From: an uncultured Spirochaetales bacterium
GTDB taxonomy: Bacteria; Spirochaetota; Spirochaetia; Sphaerochaetales; Sphaerochaetaceae
Assembly (NCBI GenBank): GCA_937902565.1
Contig: CALFMX010000078.1
Location: 1-10,190 of the forward strand
Length of the DNA stretch: 10,190 nucleotides
Direction: 5' to 3'
Shown: piece after piece, positions 1 to 10,043 of the stretch
How the letters are laid out: every line of letters starts with the position of its first letter
Position numbering within the stretch: position 1 is the stretch's first letter
Program-made: the position numbers and the translations under genes
Notes under the pieces: generated by a model
Databases searched by the model: none
Seen by the model: only the letters and a program-made list of their open reading frames with translations
What the model was told of the DNA's origin: nothing

Positions 1-3399
<3,399 letters not shown>

Positions 3400-3440
3400 T
3401 GTCCAGGGTCATCCATGCTGGGTACGGATTGGTAATATGA

Positions 3441-3462
3441 TGTGCCGCCGTTTGGCGGCGCA
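3441..3462 (+). promoter_or_regulatory. GC-rich hairpin in the rpoC-rpsL gap
   Basis: Bases 3441-3449 pair with 3454-3462 around a GTTT loop, giving nine pairs including one T-G wobble; the core is GCCGCC/GGCGGC. No T-run follows (the next bases are GATCCCCG), so it is not a normal intrinsic terminator. It lies about 60 bases before rpsL and could be an RNA-processing site, a pause or attenuation element, or a stabilising structure. The structure is seen in the sequence; any role is inferred. The rest of the 122-base gap shows only the rpsL ribosome binding site. Confidence 0.5.
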
Positions 3463-3521
3463 GATCCCCGTCAATGTGAGAGTCGGAGGATCAACGAAAG
3501 AAAAGGGAGTGTATCGAATCG

Positions 3522-3896
3522 ATGCCTACTATTAATCAGCTGATCAGGAAGGGCCGGAAGCAGGTGGTCCACAAGACCAAGTCCCCTGCCCTTGACGGAT
3601 GTCCCCAGAAGCGCGGTGTTTGCACCAGGGTCATGACCGTCACCCCCAAGAAACCGAACTCCGCCCTGCGGAAAGTCGCCCGTGTGCGCCTCTCCAATGG
3701 GATTGAAGTGACCGCCTACATCCCCGGAATCGGGCACAACCTGCAGGAGCACTCAGTAGTCCTGCTTCGTGGTGGAAGGGTGAAGGACCTTCCTGGTGTG
3801 CGGTACCACATTGTTCGTGGCGCCAAGGATACCCTCGGCGTTGCCGATCGCAAGAGAAGCCGTTCCAAGTACGGTGCCAAGCGGCCTAAGGCTTGA
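3522..3896 (+). CDS. rpsL: 30S ribosomal protein S12
   Basis: Decoding-centre protein of the small subunit, 124 residues, the same length as E. coli S12 and alignable end to end. The segment [11 protein letters not shown] (residues 27-37) is followed by [11 protein letters not shown] (41-51) and [13 protein letters not shown] (84-96). Lysines K43 and K88 (Met counted), where substitutions give streptomycin resistance in other bacteria, are the normal residues, so nothing here predicts rpsL-type resistance. D89, the residue methylthiolated by RimO in E. coli, is present. The protein ends [10 protein letters not shown] as expected. A purine-rich Shine-Dalgarno-like stretch AAGGGAG lies at 3503-3509, with a rather long 12-base spacing to ATG. 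rpsG follows 18 bases after the stop. Confidence 0.98.
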   Translation: MPTINQLIRKGRKQVVHKTKSPALDGCPQKRGVCTRVMTVTPKKPNSALRKVARVRLSNGIEVTAYIPGIGHNLQEHSVVLLRGGRVKDLPGVRYHIVRGAKDTLGVADRKRSRSKYGAKRPKA

Positions 3897-3899
3897 TAG

Positions 3900-4385
<486 letters not shown>

Positions 4386-4395
4386 AACCACATCC

Positions 4396-4426
4396 AGCCG
4401 GCTTACTGCAAGCCGGCTATTTTTTT
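4396..4426 (+). terminator. intrinsic terminator after rpsG
   Basis: A perfect nine-base-pair stem (AGCCGGCTT at 4396-4404 with AAGCCGGCT at 4410-4418) closes a five-base loop and is followed by A and then seven Ts (4420-4426). This is a textbook Rho-independent terminator and marks the end of the rpoC-rpsL-rpsG transcript. Confidence 0.93.
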
Positions 4427-4451
4427 ATGTGTACTAATGCACAGCATTTGC

Positions 4452-4480
4452 TTGACATAAAAAATGCTTTCGCATATAGT
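4452..4480 (+). promoter_or_regulatory. sigma70-type promoter of the tuf-S10 transcript
   Basis: The -35 box TTGACA (4452-4457) is a perfect consensus, the spacer is exactly 17 bases, and the -10 box TATAGT (4475-4480) matches five of six consensus bases. It lies in an AT-rich gap just downstream of the rpsG terminator. Transcription should begin near 4486-4488, leaving a leader of about 270 bases before tuf. This is the strongest promoter-like sequence I can find in the window. Confidence 0.85.
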
Positions 4481-4486
4481 GCTAAA

Positions 4487-4757
4487 GGTGCGCTCACGGC
4501 TGGGCCGTGGTGTGCGTACAGAGCCAAACCGATTATTGGACTCCAATGATAAGGTGGTTTCAGTTGGTAAGAAGTTTTTTATAAACTTTGACCATGTCGC
4601 CAGGATGGGTCCTCCAGACCTGCCGACCTCTGGAATCCTCTTTATTCATGTCCTCAGATTAGTTTGTCTCAAATGGGAATGGTAAAGGCTTTGGGCCTTT
4701 ATGAGCACATATTAATTTTTTTTGTGACTGCTAAGGGAATGTCACAAGGAGGAAATG
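4487..4757 (+). promoter_or_regulatory. structured 5' leader of tuf (candidate cis-acting RNA)
   Basis: The stretch between the predicted start of transcription and tuf carries no convincing gene but several possible hairpins. The first is at 4489-4516, with core CACGGC/GCCGTG around a TGG loop, extended by TGCGC/GTGCG. The second is at 4526-4560: ATTATTGG/CCAATGAT around ACT, over an outer AAACC/GGTTT stem. The third is at 4572-4588: AAGTTT/AAACTT. The fourth is at 4602-4639: TCCAGA/TCTGGA with an outer AGGAT/ATCCT. The fifth is at 4684-4700: AAAGGC/GCCTTT, followed at a distance by an eight-T run at 4716-4723. The sixth is next to the ribosome binding site. I recognise no known riboswitch, tRNA or T-box. 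A role in feedback control of the tuf-S10 unit, for example by L4 as in the E. coli S10 leader, is only an inference. Confidence 0.5.
4722..4752 (+). promoter_or_regulatory. hairpin abutting the tuf Shine-Dalgarno sequence
   Basis: TTGTGAC at 4722-4728 pairs perfectly with GTCACAA at 4741-4747 around a 12-base loop. The 3' arm ends at the first base of the ribosome binding site AGGAGG (4747-4752), so the stem sits directly at the site of 30S loading and could tune translation or protect the mRNA. AGGAGG is two bases from the first ATG (4755) and five from the second (4758), which decides the start in favour of the second. Confidence 0.6.
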
Positions 4758-5948
4758 ATGGCAAAAGAGAAGTTTCAGAGGACGAAGCCACACGTAAACG
4801 TAGGAACCATCGGTCACGTTGACCATGGCAAGACTACCCTTACCGCAGCTATTACCATGCACTGTGCCAAGCTGTTTGGTGACAAGGCCCTTGCCTATGA
4901 TTCGATTGACAACGCCCCTGAGGAAAAAGAGCGCGGTATTACGATCAACACCCGTCACGTAGAGTATCAGAGTGCAAACCGCCACTATGCTCACGTCGAC
5001 TGCCCGGGCCACGCCGACTACATCAAGAACATGATCACCGGTGCTGCCCAGATGGATGGTGCTATCATCGTCGTTGCTGCAACTGACGGTGCCATGGCCC
5101 AGACCAAGGAGCACATCCTGCTCGCCCGCCAGGTTGGCGTTCCCACCCTGCTCGTCTTCATCAACAAGACCGACCAGGTTGACGACCCCGAGCTCATCGA
5201 CCTCGTAGAGGAAGAGATGCGCGACCTGCTCAGTGCGAACGGCTTTGACGGCGACAACACCCCGATCATCCGCGGTTCTGCCTACGAAGCAATGAACGAG
5301 CCGGACAACCCCGAGAAGGTTCGCTGCCTTGACGAGCTGCTTGAGGCGATGGACACCTACATCCCGCTTCCGGAGCGTGCTGTCGACCAGCCCTTCCTGA
5401 TGCCGATCGAGGACATCTTCTCCATCAGTGGCCGTGGTACCGTTGTGACCGGTCGTATCGAGCGTGGAATCATCAAGGTCAACGACCCTGTCTCCATCGT
5501 CGGTGTACGCCCGACCCGCGACTCGGTTGTCACCGGTGTCGAGATGTTCAACAAGCTGCTTGACGAGGGTCAGGCTGGTGATAACATTGGCGCACTGCTC
5601 CGCGGTGTCGACAAGAACGAGGTCGTCCGTGGCCAGGTCCTTGCCAAGCCGAAGTCCATCCAGCCGTACTCCAAGTTCAGGGGCACCGTCTACGTGCTGA
5701 GCAAGGAAGAGGGTGGCCGTCACAAGAGCTTCTTCAGCGGCTACCGCCCGCAGTTCTACTTCCGGACTACGGACATCACCGGTACCGTTACGCTTCCTGA
5801 GGGCACCGAGATGGTCCTTCCTGGTGACCACACCGAGATTGATGTCGAGCTGATCCACCCGATCGCCATGGACAAGGGTCTCCGTTTTGCAATCCGCGAG
5901 GGCGGCAGAACTGTAGCCAGTGGCCAGGTCATCGAGATCATCGGCTAA
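4758..5948 (+). CDS. tuf: translation elongation factor Tu
   Basis: GTPase that delivers aminoacyl-tRNA to the ribosomal A site. From the second of two tandem ATGs (4755, 4758) it is 396 residues beginning [10 protein letters not shown]; the first ATG is too close to AGGAGG. All G motifs are present: GHVDHGKT (19-26), RGITI (59-63, with the switch I threonine), DCPGH (81-85, with the catalytic histidine), NKTD (136-139) and GSA (173-175). Domain 2 has [14 protein letters not shown] and domain 3 has [29 protein letters not shown], ending [17 protein letters not shown]. The sequence resembles spirochaete EF-Tu. It is the first gene of the S10-type unit, behind its own promoter and leader, and is separated from rpsJ by 62 bases containing a terminator-like hairpin. 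Confidence 0.98.
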   Translation: MAKEKFQRTKPHVNVGTIGHVDHGKTTLTAAITMHCAKLFGDKALAYDSIDNAPEEKERGITINTRHVEYQSANRHYAHVDCPGHADYIKNMITGAAQMDGAIIVVAATDGAMAQTKEHILLARQVGVPTLLVFINKTDQVDDPELIDLVEEEMRDLLSANGFDGDNTPIIRGSAYEAMNEPDNPEKVRCLDELLEAMDTYIPLPERAVDQPFLMPIEDIFSISGRGTVVTGRIERGIIKVNDPVSIVGVRPTRDSVVTGVEMFNKLLDEGQAGDNIGALLRGVDKNEVVRGQVLAKPKSIQPYSKFRGTVYVLSKEEGGRHKSFFSGYRPQFYFRTTDITGTVTLPEGTEMVLPGDHTEIDVELIHPIAMDKGLRFAIREGGRTVASGQVIEIIG

Positions 5949-5960
5949 CCGTAAGGTATT

Positions 5961-6001
5961 GTCTTGCCACTGCCAACGCGCAGTGGCAAGGCCTGTTTTT
6001 T
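5961..6001 (+). terminator. terminator/attenuator-like hairpin between tuf and rpsJ
   Basis: Bases 5961-5972 pair with 5981-5992 (core CTTGCCACTG/CAGTGGCAAG, plus one T-G wobble and one G-C pair) around an eight-base loop. Three bases later comes a run of six Ts (5996-6001). The T-run touches the rpsJ ribosome binding site GGAGG (6002-6006). It has the form of an intrinsic terminator, but no promoter is visible between it and rpsJ, so it probably terminates only part of transcription and lets the S10 genes be read through at a lower level than tuf. Confidence 0.75.
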
Positions 6002-6010
6002 GGAGGAAAT

Positions 6011-6283
6011 ATGGCTAAGGAAAGAATTCGAGTACGGTTGAGAGGATTTGATATTGACCTCGTTGAGCAGAGCTCAAAGGCCATCGTCGAGACTGTCGTC
6101 AGCGCTGGTGCAACGGTAAGTGGGCCTGTCCCCCTCCCGACTCGTATCAACAAGTACACTGTCCTGAGATCACCCTTTGTCAATAAGACGTCTCGCGAAC
6201 AGTTTGAGATGCGAACCCACAAGCGGTTGATTGACATTTTGGATCCTACATCAAAGGTTATAGATCGGAAGAGCGTCGTGTAG
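6011..6283 (+). CDS. rpsJ: 30S ribosomal protein S10, 3' end replaced by sequencing adapter
   Basis: S10 is a small-subunit head protein, also NusE, the NusB partner in antitermination. Residues 1-83 are authentic: [12 protein letters not shown] near the start, [22 protein letters not shown], and the hallmark [19 protein letters not shown]. From about base 6262 the frame enters an Illumina adapter, so residue 85 (D) and the last five residues, RKSVV, followed by TAG (6281-6283), are adapter translation. The frame gives 90 residues against about 102-103 in the family; the expected tail (DALM...LPAGVDVEI-type) of roughly 17 residues is missing. The natural gene is almost certainly intact in the organism. 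GGAGG at 6002-6006 is the ribosome binding site, four bases before ATG. Confidence 0.93.
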   Translation: MAKERIRVRLRGFDIDLVEQSSKAIVETVVSAGATVSGPVPLPTRINKYTVLRSPFVNKTSREQFEMRTHKRLIDILDPTSKVIDRKSVV

Positions 6284-6289
6284 GGAAAG
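6262..6289. other. Illumina TruSeq adapter embedded in the assembly
   Basis: All 28 bases equal the start of the TruSeq read-2-side adapter (reverse complement of the universal adapter): AGATCGGAAGAGC, then GTCGTGTAGGGAAAG. The match stops at 6290, where the adapter would continue AGTGT but the window has TAGGAATG. The three frames give the familiar adapter peptides: [15 protein letters not shown]-stop and IGRASCRE; the minus strand gives FPYTTLFRS. It lies exactly where rpsJ loses its C-terminus and rplC loses its N-terminus, so it is a mis-joined, untrimmed read end and not organism DNA. Confidence 0.97.
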
Positions 6290-6294
6290 TAGGA

Positions 6295-6885
6295 ATGACA
6301 CAGGTGTTTGACGCCCAAGGCAGGCTTACACCCGTAACAGTCATCAAGATTGAGGGCAATGTTGTTGTCGCCGATCGGACTGAGGAGAAGAATGGCTACA
6401 ATGCTGTCGTCCTCGGTTCAGTCGACAAGAAGAAGAGCACGACCACCAAGCCGTATGCTGGCCAGTTCAAGGATGTCTGCGAACCAAAGCAGCACTTGGC
6501 TGAGATCAGGGATTTTGGCCCTGATGCGAAGATCGGCGACGTGCTGGGTGTGGACATATTCAAGGACATCTCCTTTGTTGATGTTACCGGAACCTCGAAG
6601 GGCAAAGGCTTTCAGGGCGTCGTGAAGCGGTATGGCTTCGGCGGCGGACGAGCCTCCCACGGTTCCAAGTTCCATCGGGATATCGGTGGTACCGGGCAGA
6701 GCGCCTCCCCCTCACGTGTCTTCAAGGGCCGTCGCATGGCCGGTCACATGGGTAATGAGAGGACGACGGTGCAAAACCTGAAGGTCGTCCGCGTCGATGA
6801 AGAGCTGCAGGTCCTTATGGTAAAGGGTGCAATTCCCGGGCCCGCCCAGAGTGTCGTCATCGTCAAGAAAGCGATCAAGAAGTAG
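6295..6885 (+). CDS. rplC: 50S ribosomal protein L3, true start missing (adapter junction)
   Basis: L3 is an early assembly protein of the large subunit near the peptidyl-transferase centre. The frame from ATG 6295 gives 196 residues (family about 205-210). This ATG is an internal methionine: the upstream codons GGG AAA GTA GGA (6283-6294) read GKVG, so the protein continues back as the conserved ...KVGMTQVFD of L3, whose real start (M-x-GLI-type) is about 7-8 codons further upstream and was lost to the adapter. GTAGGA before the ATG only looks like a ribosome binding site. The body is normal: [51 protein letters not shown]. The glutamine in [10 protein letters not shown] aligns with the one methylated by PrmB in E. 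coli (Q150). The stretch HRDIGGTG replaces the commoner HRxPGSIG. Confidence 0.95.
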   Translation: MTQVFDAQGRLTPVTVIKIEGNVVVADRTEEKNGYNAVVLGSVDKKKSTTTKPYAGQFKDVCEPKQHLAEIRDFGPDAKIGDVLGVDIFKDISFVDVTGTSKGKGFQGVVKRYGFGGGRASHGSKFHRDIGGTGQSASPSRVFKGRRMAGHMGNERTTVQNLKVVRVDEELQVLMVKGAIPGPAQSVVIVKKAIKK

Positions 6886-6896
6886 GGGCGAGTGGT

Positions 6897-7544
6897 ATGA
6901 AAACGAATGTCTTTTCCATTGACGGTAGCCAGAGCACGAAGACCATTGAGTTGAACGACGAAGTCTTCAACCGTGAGGTCAGCGAAGGCACCATTTACTA
7001 CGCTGTGAATAACGAGCTCGCAAACCGCCGGGTCGGTACTGCCAGCACCAAGACCCGCGGCGAGGTCAAGTTCAGCAATGCAAAGCCCTATCGGCAGAAG
7101 GGGACCGGAAATGCACGTGCCGGTGACCGCAAGAGCCCGGTCTGGGTTGGCGGTGGTACGATCTTCGGACCGAAGCCGAGGGATTATAGCTACGTCCTGC
7201 CCAAGAAGATGAAGCGGCTCGCCATGAAGAGCCTCCTCTCCAAGGGTGTGCAGGATGAGCGCCTTGTCGTGGTGGAGGACTTCTCCATCGAGAGCGGCAA
7301 GACCCGTGAGTTGAACCAGATCCTGAAGAACTTCGTCTCCGATGAGAAGCGCACGGTGCTGATCCTCGGCGATGATGATGTGATGACCAGGCGCGCCGCA
7401 CGGAATATCCCGTACCTGCGCGTGCTCTCCTTCAACCGGCTCAGTGCCAAGGAGCTCCTCTATGGACGCAAGCTGCTGGTCCTCGAGAGTGCTGCCAAGG
7501 GTCTGAACGAGTTCTATGGCGACAAGCAAGGGGATCAGAAATGA
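6897..7544 (+). CDS. rplD: 50S ribosomal protein L4
   Basis: L4 is an assembly-initiating protein of the large subunit whose extended loop lines the exit tunnel; in E. coli it also represses its own S10 operon. It has 215 residues. The tunnel loop is residues about 51-98 ([10 protein letters not shown], then [20 protein letters not shown] at 63-82, then [15 protein letters not shown]). The C-terminal half has [16 protein letters not shown] and the Rossmann-like RNA-binding domain. An AGGGG ribosome binding site at 6884-6888 overlaps the rplC stop, eight bases from ATG. The TGA stop overlaps the rplW start (ATGA), implying translational coupling. Whether this L4 acts on the tuf leader is unknown. 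Confidence 0.97.
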   Translation: MKTNVFSIDGSQSTKTIELNDEVFNREVSEGTIYYAVNNELANRRVGTASTKTRGEVKFSNAKPYRQKGTGNARAGDRKSPVWVGGGTIFGPKPRDYSYVLPKKMKRLAMKSLLSKGVQDERLVVVEDFSIESGKTRELNQILKNFVSDEKRTVLILGDDDVMTRRAARNIPYLRVLSFNRLSAKELLYGRKLLVLESAAKGLNEFYGDKQGDQK

Positions 7545-7843
7545 GAGCAGACCAGATTATTATTGAACCCATCCTGAGCGAGAAGACCAATATTGCTCGC
7601 GAAGCGGATGAGAAACGGTACACGTTCAAGGTCCGCATGGATAGCAACAAGTTCCAGATTTCGAAGGCGGTCAGTGATCTCTTCGGCGTCAAGGTTGTTG
7701 CCTGCAACGTGATGATCATGAAGGGCAAGCCGAAGTTCTCCCGTGGCAAGGGTGGTTCCATCCTTGGCAACACCGGGAATTGGAAGAAGGCTGTCGTGAC
7801 TCTGGCCAAGGGTGATTCCATCCAGGCCATCGAAGGCGTATAA
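7541..7843 (+). CDS. rplW: 50S ribosomal protein L23
   Basis: L23 sits at the exit of the peptide tunnel and docks trigger factor and the signal recognition particle. It is 100 residues, typical for the family, with [25 protein letters not shown] at the start, [18 protein letters not shown] in the middle, and the basic loop [26 protein letters not shown]. The start is fixed by the ATGA overlap with rplD and by AAGGGGA at 7528-7534, six bases upstream. rplB follows after 14 bases. Confidence 0.97.
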   Translation: MRADQIIIEPILSEKTNIAREADEKRYTFKVRMDSNKFQISKAVSDLFGVKVVACNVMIMKGKPKFSRGKGGSILGNTGNWKKAVVTLAKGDSIQAIEGV

Positions 7844-7857
7844 GGAGAGATTGGCAT

Positions 7858-8682
7858 ATGGCTTTACAAACATACAAACCCAATACTCCCGGCCTGAGGC
7901 AGAAGACCTCCTTGGATTACAGCGAGCTAACCGCTTCCAAACCCGAGAAGTCCTTGACCGTTGGCCTCTCCAAGCGGGCCGGTCGTGACACAAAAGGTCG
8001 CATCAGCGTGCGCCGCCGTGGTGGCGGACACAAGCGTGCCTACCGTATCGTAGATTTCCGCAGGGACAAGTACGCGATCCCGGCAACGGTCAAGACCATC
8101 GAGTATGACCCGAACCGCACCGCGAACATCGCTCTGCTCTTCTACGCCGATGGCGAGAAGCGTTACATCATCGCCCCCAAGGGACTTACCGTTGGCATGA
8201 AGGTCGAGAGTGGCCCCAATGCCGCCATCCAGGTCGGCAATGCGCTTCCCCTCAAGGCCATCCCCCTCGGGGTTGCCGTGCACAACGTCGAGCTTACCCT
8301 CGGCCGCGGCGGACAGCTGGTCCGCTCCGCAGGCAACAGTGCGACCGTGGTCGCCAAGGAGGGCTCCTACGTTACGTTGCGTCTGCCCAGTGGTGAAATG
8401 CGCATGATCTTCGGTGAGTGCTATGCAACCATCGGCCAGCTCGGCAACGAAGACCACATGAACGTCAACCTCGGCAAGGCCGGAAAGAGCCGTCACCTGG
8501 GCAAGCGGCCCAAGGTCCGCGGCGTGGCCATGAACCCGATCGATCACCCCCATGGTGGTGGTGAAGGAAAGACCGCCGGCGGCCGTCACCCGGTTACCCC
8601 ATGGGGCAAGCCGACCAAGGGAGGGAAGACTCGATCCAAGAAGAAGCCCTCAAACGCATTCATCGTGAAGAAGCGGAAGTAG
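7858..8682 (+). CDS. rplB: 50S ribosomal protein L2
   Basis: L2 is a large-subunit protein needed for subunit association and peptidyl-transferase activity. It has 274 residues, the usual length. The N-terminal part has [20 protein letters not shown] and [12 protein letters not shown]; the middle has the OB-fold/SH3-like core ([29 protein letters not shown]); the C-terminal part has [14 protein letters not shown], in which H230 corresponds to the functionally important H229 of E. coli. The tail [13 protein letters not shown] is basic as expected. An AAGGAGAG ribosome binding site at 7842-7849 overlaps the rplW stop. rpsS starts nine bases after the stop. Confidence 0.98.
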   Translation: MALQTYKPNTPGLRQKTSLDYSELTASKPEKSLTVGLSKRAGRDTKGRISVRRRGGGHKRAYRIVDFRRDKYAIPATVKTIEYDPNRTANIALLFYADGEKRYIIAPKGLTVGMKVESGPNAAIQVGNALPLKAIPLGVAVHNVELTLGRGGQLVRSAGNSATVVAKEGSYVTLRLPSGEMRMIFGECYATIGQLGNEDHMNVNLGKAGKSRHLGKRPKVRGVAMNPIDHPHGGGEGKTAGGRHPVTPWGKPTKGGKTRSKKKPSNAFIVKKRK

Positions 8683-8691
8683 GAGTAGAAA

Positions 8692-8967
8692 GTGGCTAGA
8701 TCAATTAAGAAAGGTCCTTTTATCGAGAAGAAATTGTATAAAAGGGTTCAAGAAGCGCTGAAGACAAATCAGAAGCAGATGATCAAGACGTATTCCAGAA
8801 CTTCTACGATCATCCCTGAAATGGTAGGACTCACTATTTCCGTCTACAACGGAAAGACGTGGATTCCGGTATTCGTGACGGAGAACCTGGTAGGGCACAA
8901 GCTCGGCGAGTTTGCCCCCACCCGGGTGTTCCGAGGGCATGCGTCCGACAAGAAGGCTGGTAGATGA
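8692..8967 (+). CDS. rpsS: 30S ribosomal protein S19 (GTG start)
   Basis: S19 is a small-subunit head protein that forms a complex with S13 and bridges to the large subunit. It has 91 residues with the typical start [15 protein letters not shown], the [27 protein letters not shown] core and [21 protein letters not shown]. Translation starts at GTG, chosen because AGGAG (8681-8685) stands six bases upstream and the family's MxRSxKKGPF begins exactly here. The TGA stop overlaps the rplV start. Confidence 0.97.
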   Translation: MARSIKKGPFIEKKLYKRVQEALKTNQKQMIKTYSRTSTIIPEMVGLTISVYNGKTWIPVFVTENLVGHKLGEFAPTRVFRGHASDKKAGR

Positions 8968-9329
8968 TGGAAGAGAAGAGAGGTTACCGGGCAACCGCCA
9001 AGTATCTGATGGTCTCCCCCACCAAGGTTCGCCCTGTCGCCAACCTGGTCAGGAACAAGTCCTATGGGGAGGCGGTGGCCATTCTGGAGGCGATGCCCCA
9101 GAAGGGATCATACCTGATCCTCAAGGTCCTGCACTCTGCAGCGGCCAATGCGATGGATCGGAATAAGAAAATCGATGAAGATGATCTTGTCATCACCGAT
9201 TTGCAGGTCAACGAGGGTCCCAGGCTCAAGCGGGTCTGGCCGAGATCCCACGGCAGACGAGATATTCTGCTCAAGAGGATGTCACACATTACCGTCGTTG
9301 TTGACGAGAAAGCGAGCGTGAGGAAGTAA
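8964..9329 (+). CDS. rplV: 50S ribosomal protein L22
   Basis: L22 contacts all 23S rRNA domains; its long beta-hairpin lines the exit tunnel and, with L4, forms the constriction at which macrolide-resistance mutations occur in other bacteria. It has 121 residues: [22 protein letters not shown] at the start, [13 protein letters not shown] in the middle, and the hairpin [21 protein letters not shown] at about residues 85-105. Tandem ATGs occur at 8964 and 8967. The first overlaps the rpsS stop (ATGA) and is seven bases from a weak AAGG (8953-8956), so it is preferred; the second is possible. The TAA stop is directly followed by the rpsC ATG. Confidence 0.96.
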   Translation: MMEEKRGYRATAKYLMVSPTKVRPVANLVRNKSYGEAVAILEAMPQKGSYLILKVLHSAAANAMDRNKKIDEDDLVITDLQVNEGPRLKRVWPRSHGRRDILLKRMSHITVVVDEKASVRK

Positions 9330-10037
9330 ATGGGCCAGAAAGTCAATCCAATCGGACTCCGTCTTGGAGTCAACAAGACCTGGAAGTCCAAGTGGTATGT
9401 GGACCCCAGGGAGTATGCAGACACCCTGCATGAGGATCTGAAGCTGAGAAAGGCTCTCATCGAGTGTCCTGAGGTCCAGGGAGCAGAGATCTCCGATGTC
9501 GAGATCATCCGCAAGCCCCAGCGTGTCACCGTCGTGATCACCACCAGTCGCCCCGGAATCATCATCGGGAGCAAGGGTGCCAACGTCGAGAAGCTCGGTG
9601 CACGGTTGCAGAAGCTCTCCAACCAGAAGGTCCAGATCAAGATCAAGGAGATCAAGAAGCCCGAGGCTGATGCACAGCTGATCGCGATGAACGTCGCACG
9701 CCAGCTCGCTGGCCGTGGTTCCTTCCGCAGAGCGATGAAGATGGCGGTCACCAAGGCGATGCAGAGCGGAGCCCAGGGAGTCAAGATTCGTCTCTCCGGC
9801 CGCATCGGCGGCGCCGAGATCGCCCGCTCGGAGTGGATGAAGGAGGGCCGCGTGCCCTTGCATACCCTGCGCAGCGACATCGACTACGGCTTTACCACCG
9901 CCCACACCACCTTCGGTGCCATCGGCGTCAAGGTTTGGGTGTTCAACGGTGAAATCTACGATCGTCAAGTGAAGGATGATGCCGGTGGCCTTGTCCGCAG
10001 ACCCGCCAGTCGTGATGGCGTAGAGGCAAGGAGTTAA
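9330..10037 (+). CDS. rpsC: 30S ribosomal protein S3
   Basis: S3 lies at the mRNA entry channel and contributes to mRNA helicase activity. It has 235 residues: MGQKVNPIGLRLGVNKTW at the start, a KH domain with GSKG at residues 80-83 (RPGIIIGSKGANVEKL), and the C-terminal domain FRRAMKMAVTKAMQSGAQGVKI...SGRIGGAEIARSEW and EGRVPLHTLRSDIDYGF. The basic residues in the FRRAMK stretch correspond to those implicated in helicase function in E. coli. The start abuts the rplV stop (TAAATG) with GAGGAA at 9320-9325 as ribosome binding site. rplP starts six bases after the stop. Confidence 0.98.
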   Translation: MGQKVNPIGLRLGVNKTWKSKWYVDPREYADTLHEDLKLRKALIECPEVQGAEISDVEIIRKPQRVTVVITTSRPGIIIGSKGANVEKLGARLQKLSNQKVQIKIKEIKKPEADAQLIAMNVARQLAGRGSFRRAMKMAVTKAMQSGAQGVKIRLSGRIGGAEIARSEWMKEGRVPLHTLRSDIDYGFTTAHTTFGAIGVKVWVFNGEIYDRQVKDDAGGLVRRPASRDGVEARS

Positions 10038-10043
10038 CAGGCC

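Noticed and set aside
3522..3896. Streptomycin-resistance substitutions in S12
   Set aside because: K43 and K88 (Met counted) and the surrounding residues are the normal sensitive-type ones.
4464..4685. Plus-strand open frame of 73 codons in the rpsG-tuf gap
   Set aside because: Its ATG lies between the -35 and -10 boxes of the tuf promoter, so it would not be in that transcript. It has no ribosome binding site, and the peptide resembles nothing I know. Shorter internal starts (4593, 4605) also lack spaced Shine-Dalgarno sequences.
4386..4757. tRNA gene upstream of tuf, as in some bacteria
   Set aside because: I looked for a TPsiC-type GTTCGA arm, paired acceptor ends and a D-arm, and found none.
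4731..5858. Long minus-strand open frame opposite tuf (375 codons)
   Set aside because: It is the mirror of a highly biased coding sequence; EF-Tu on the plus strand explains the region fully.
6011..6885. Natural truncation or gene fission of rpsJ and rplC
   Set aside because: Both losses meet exactly at a 28-base adapter match, so an assembly artefact explains them.
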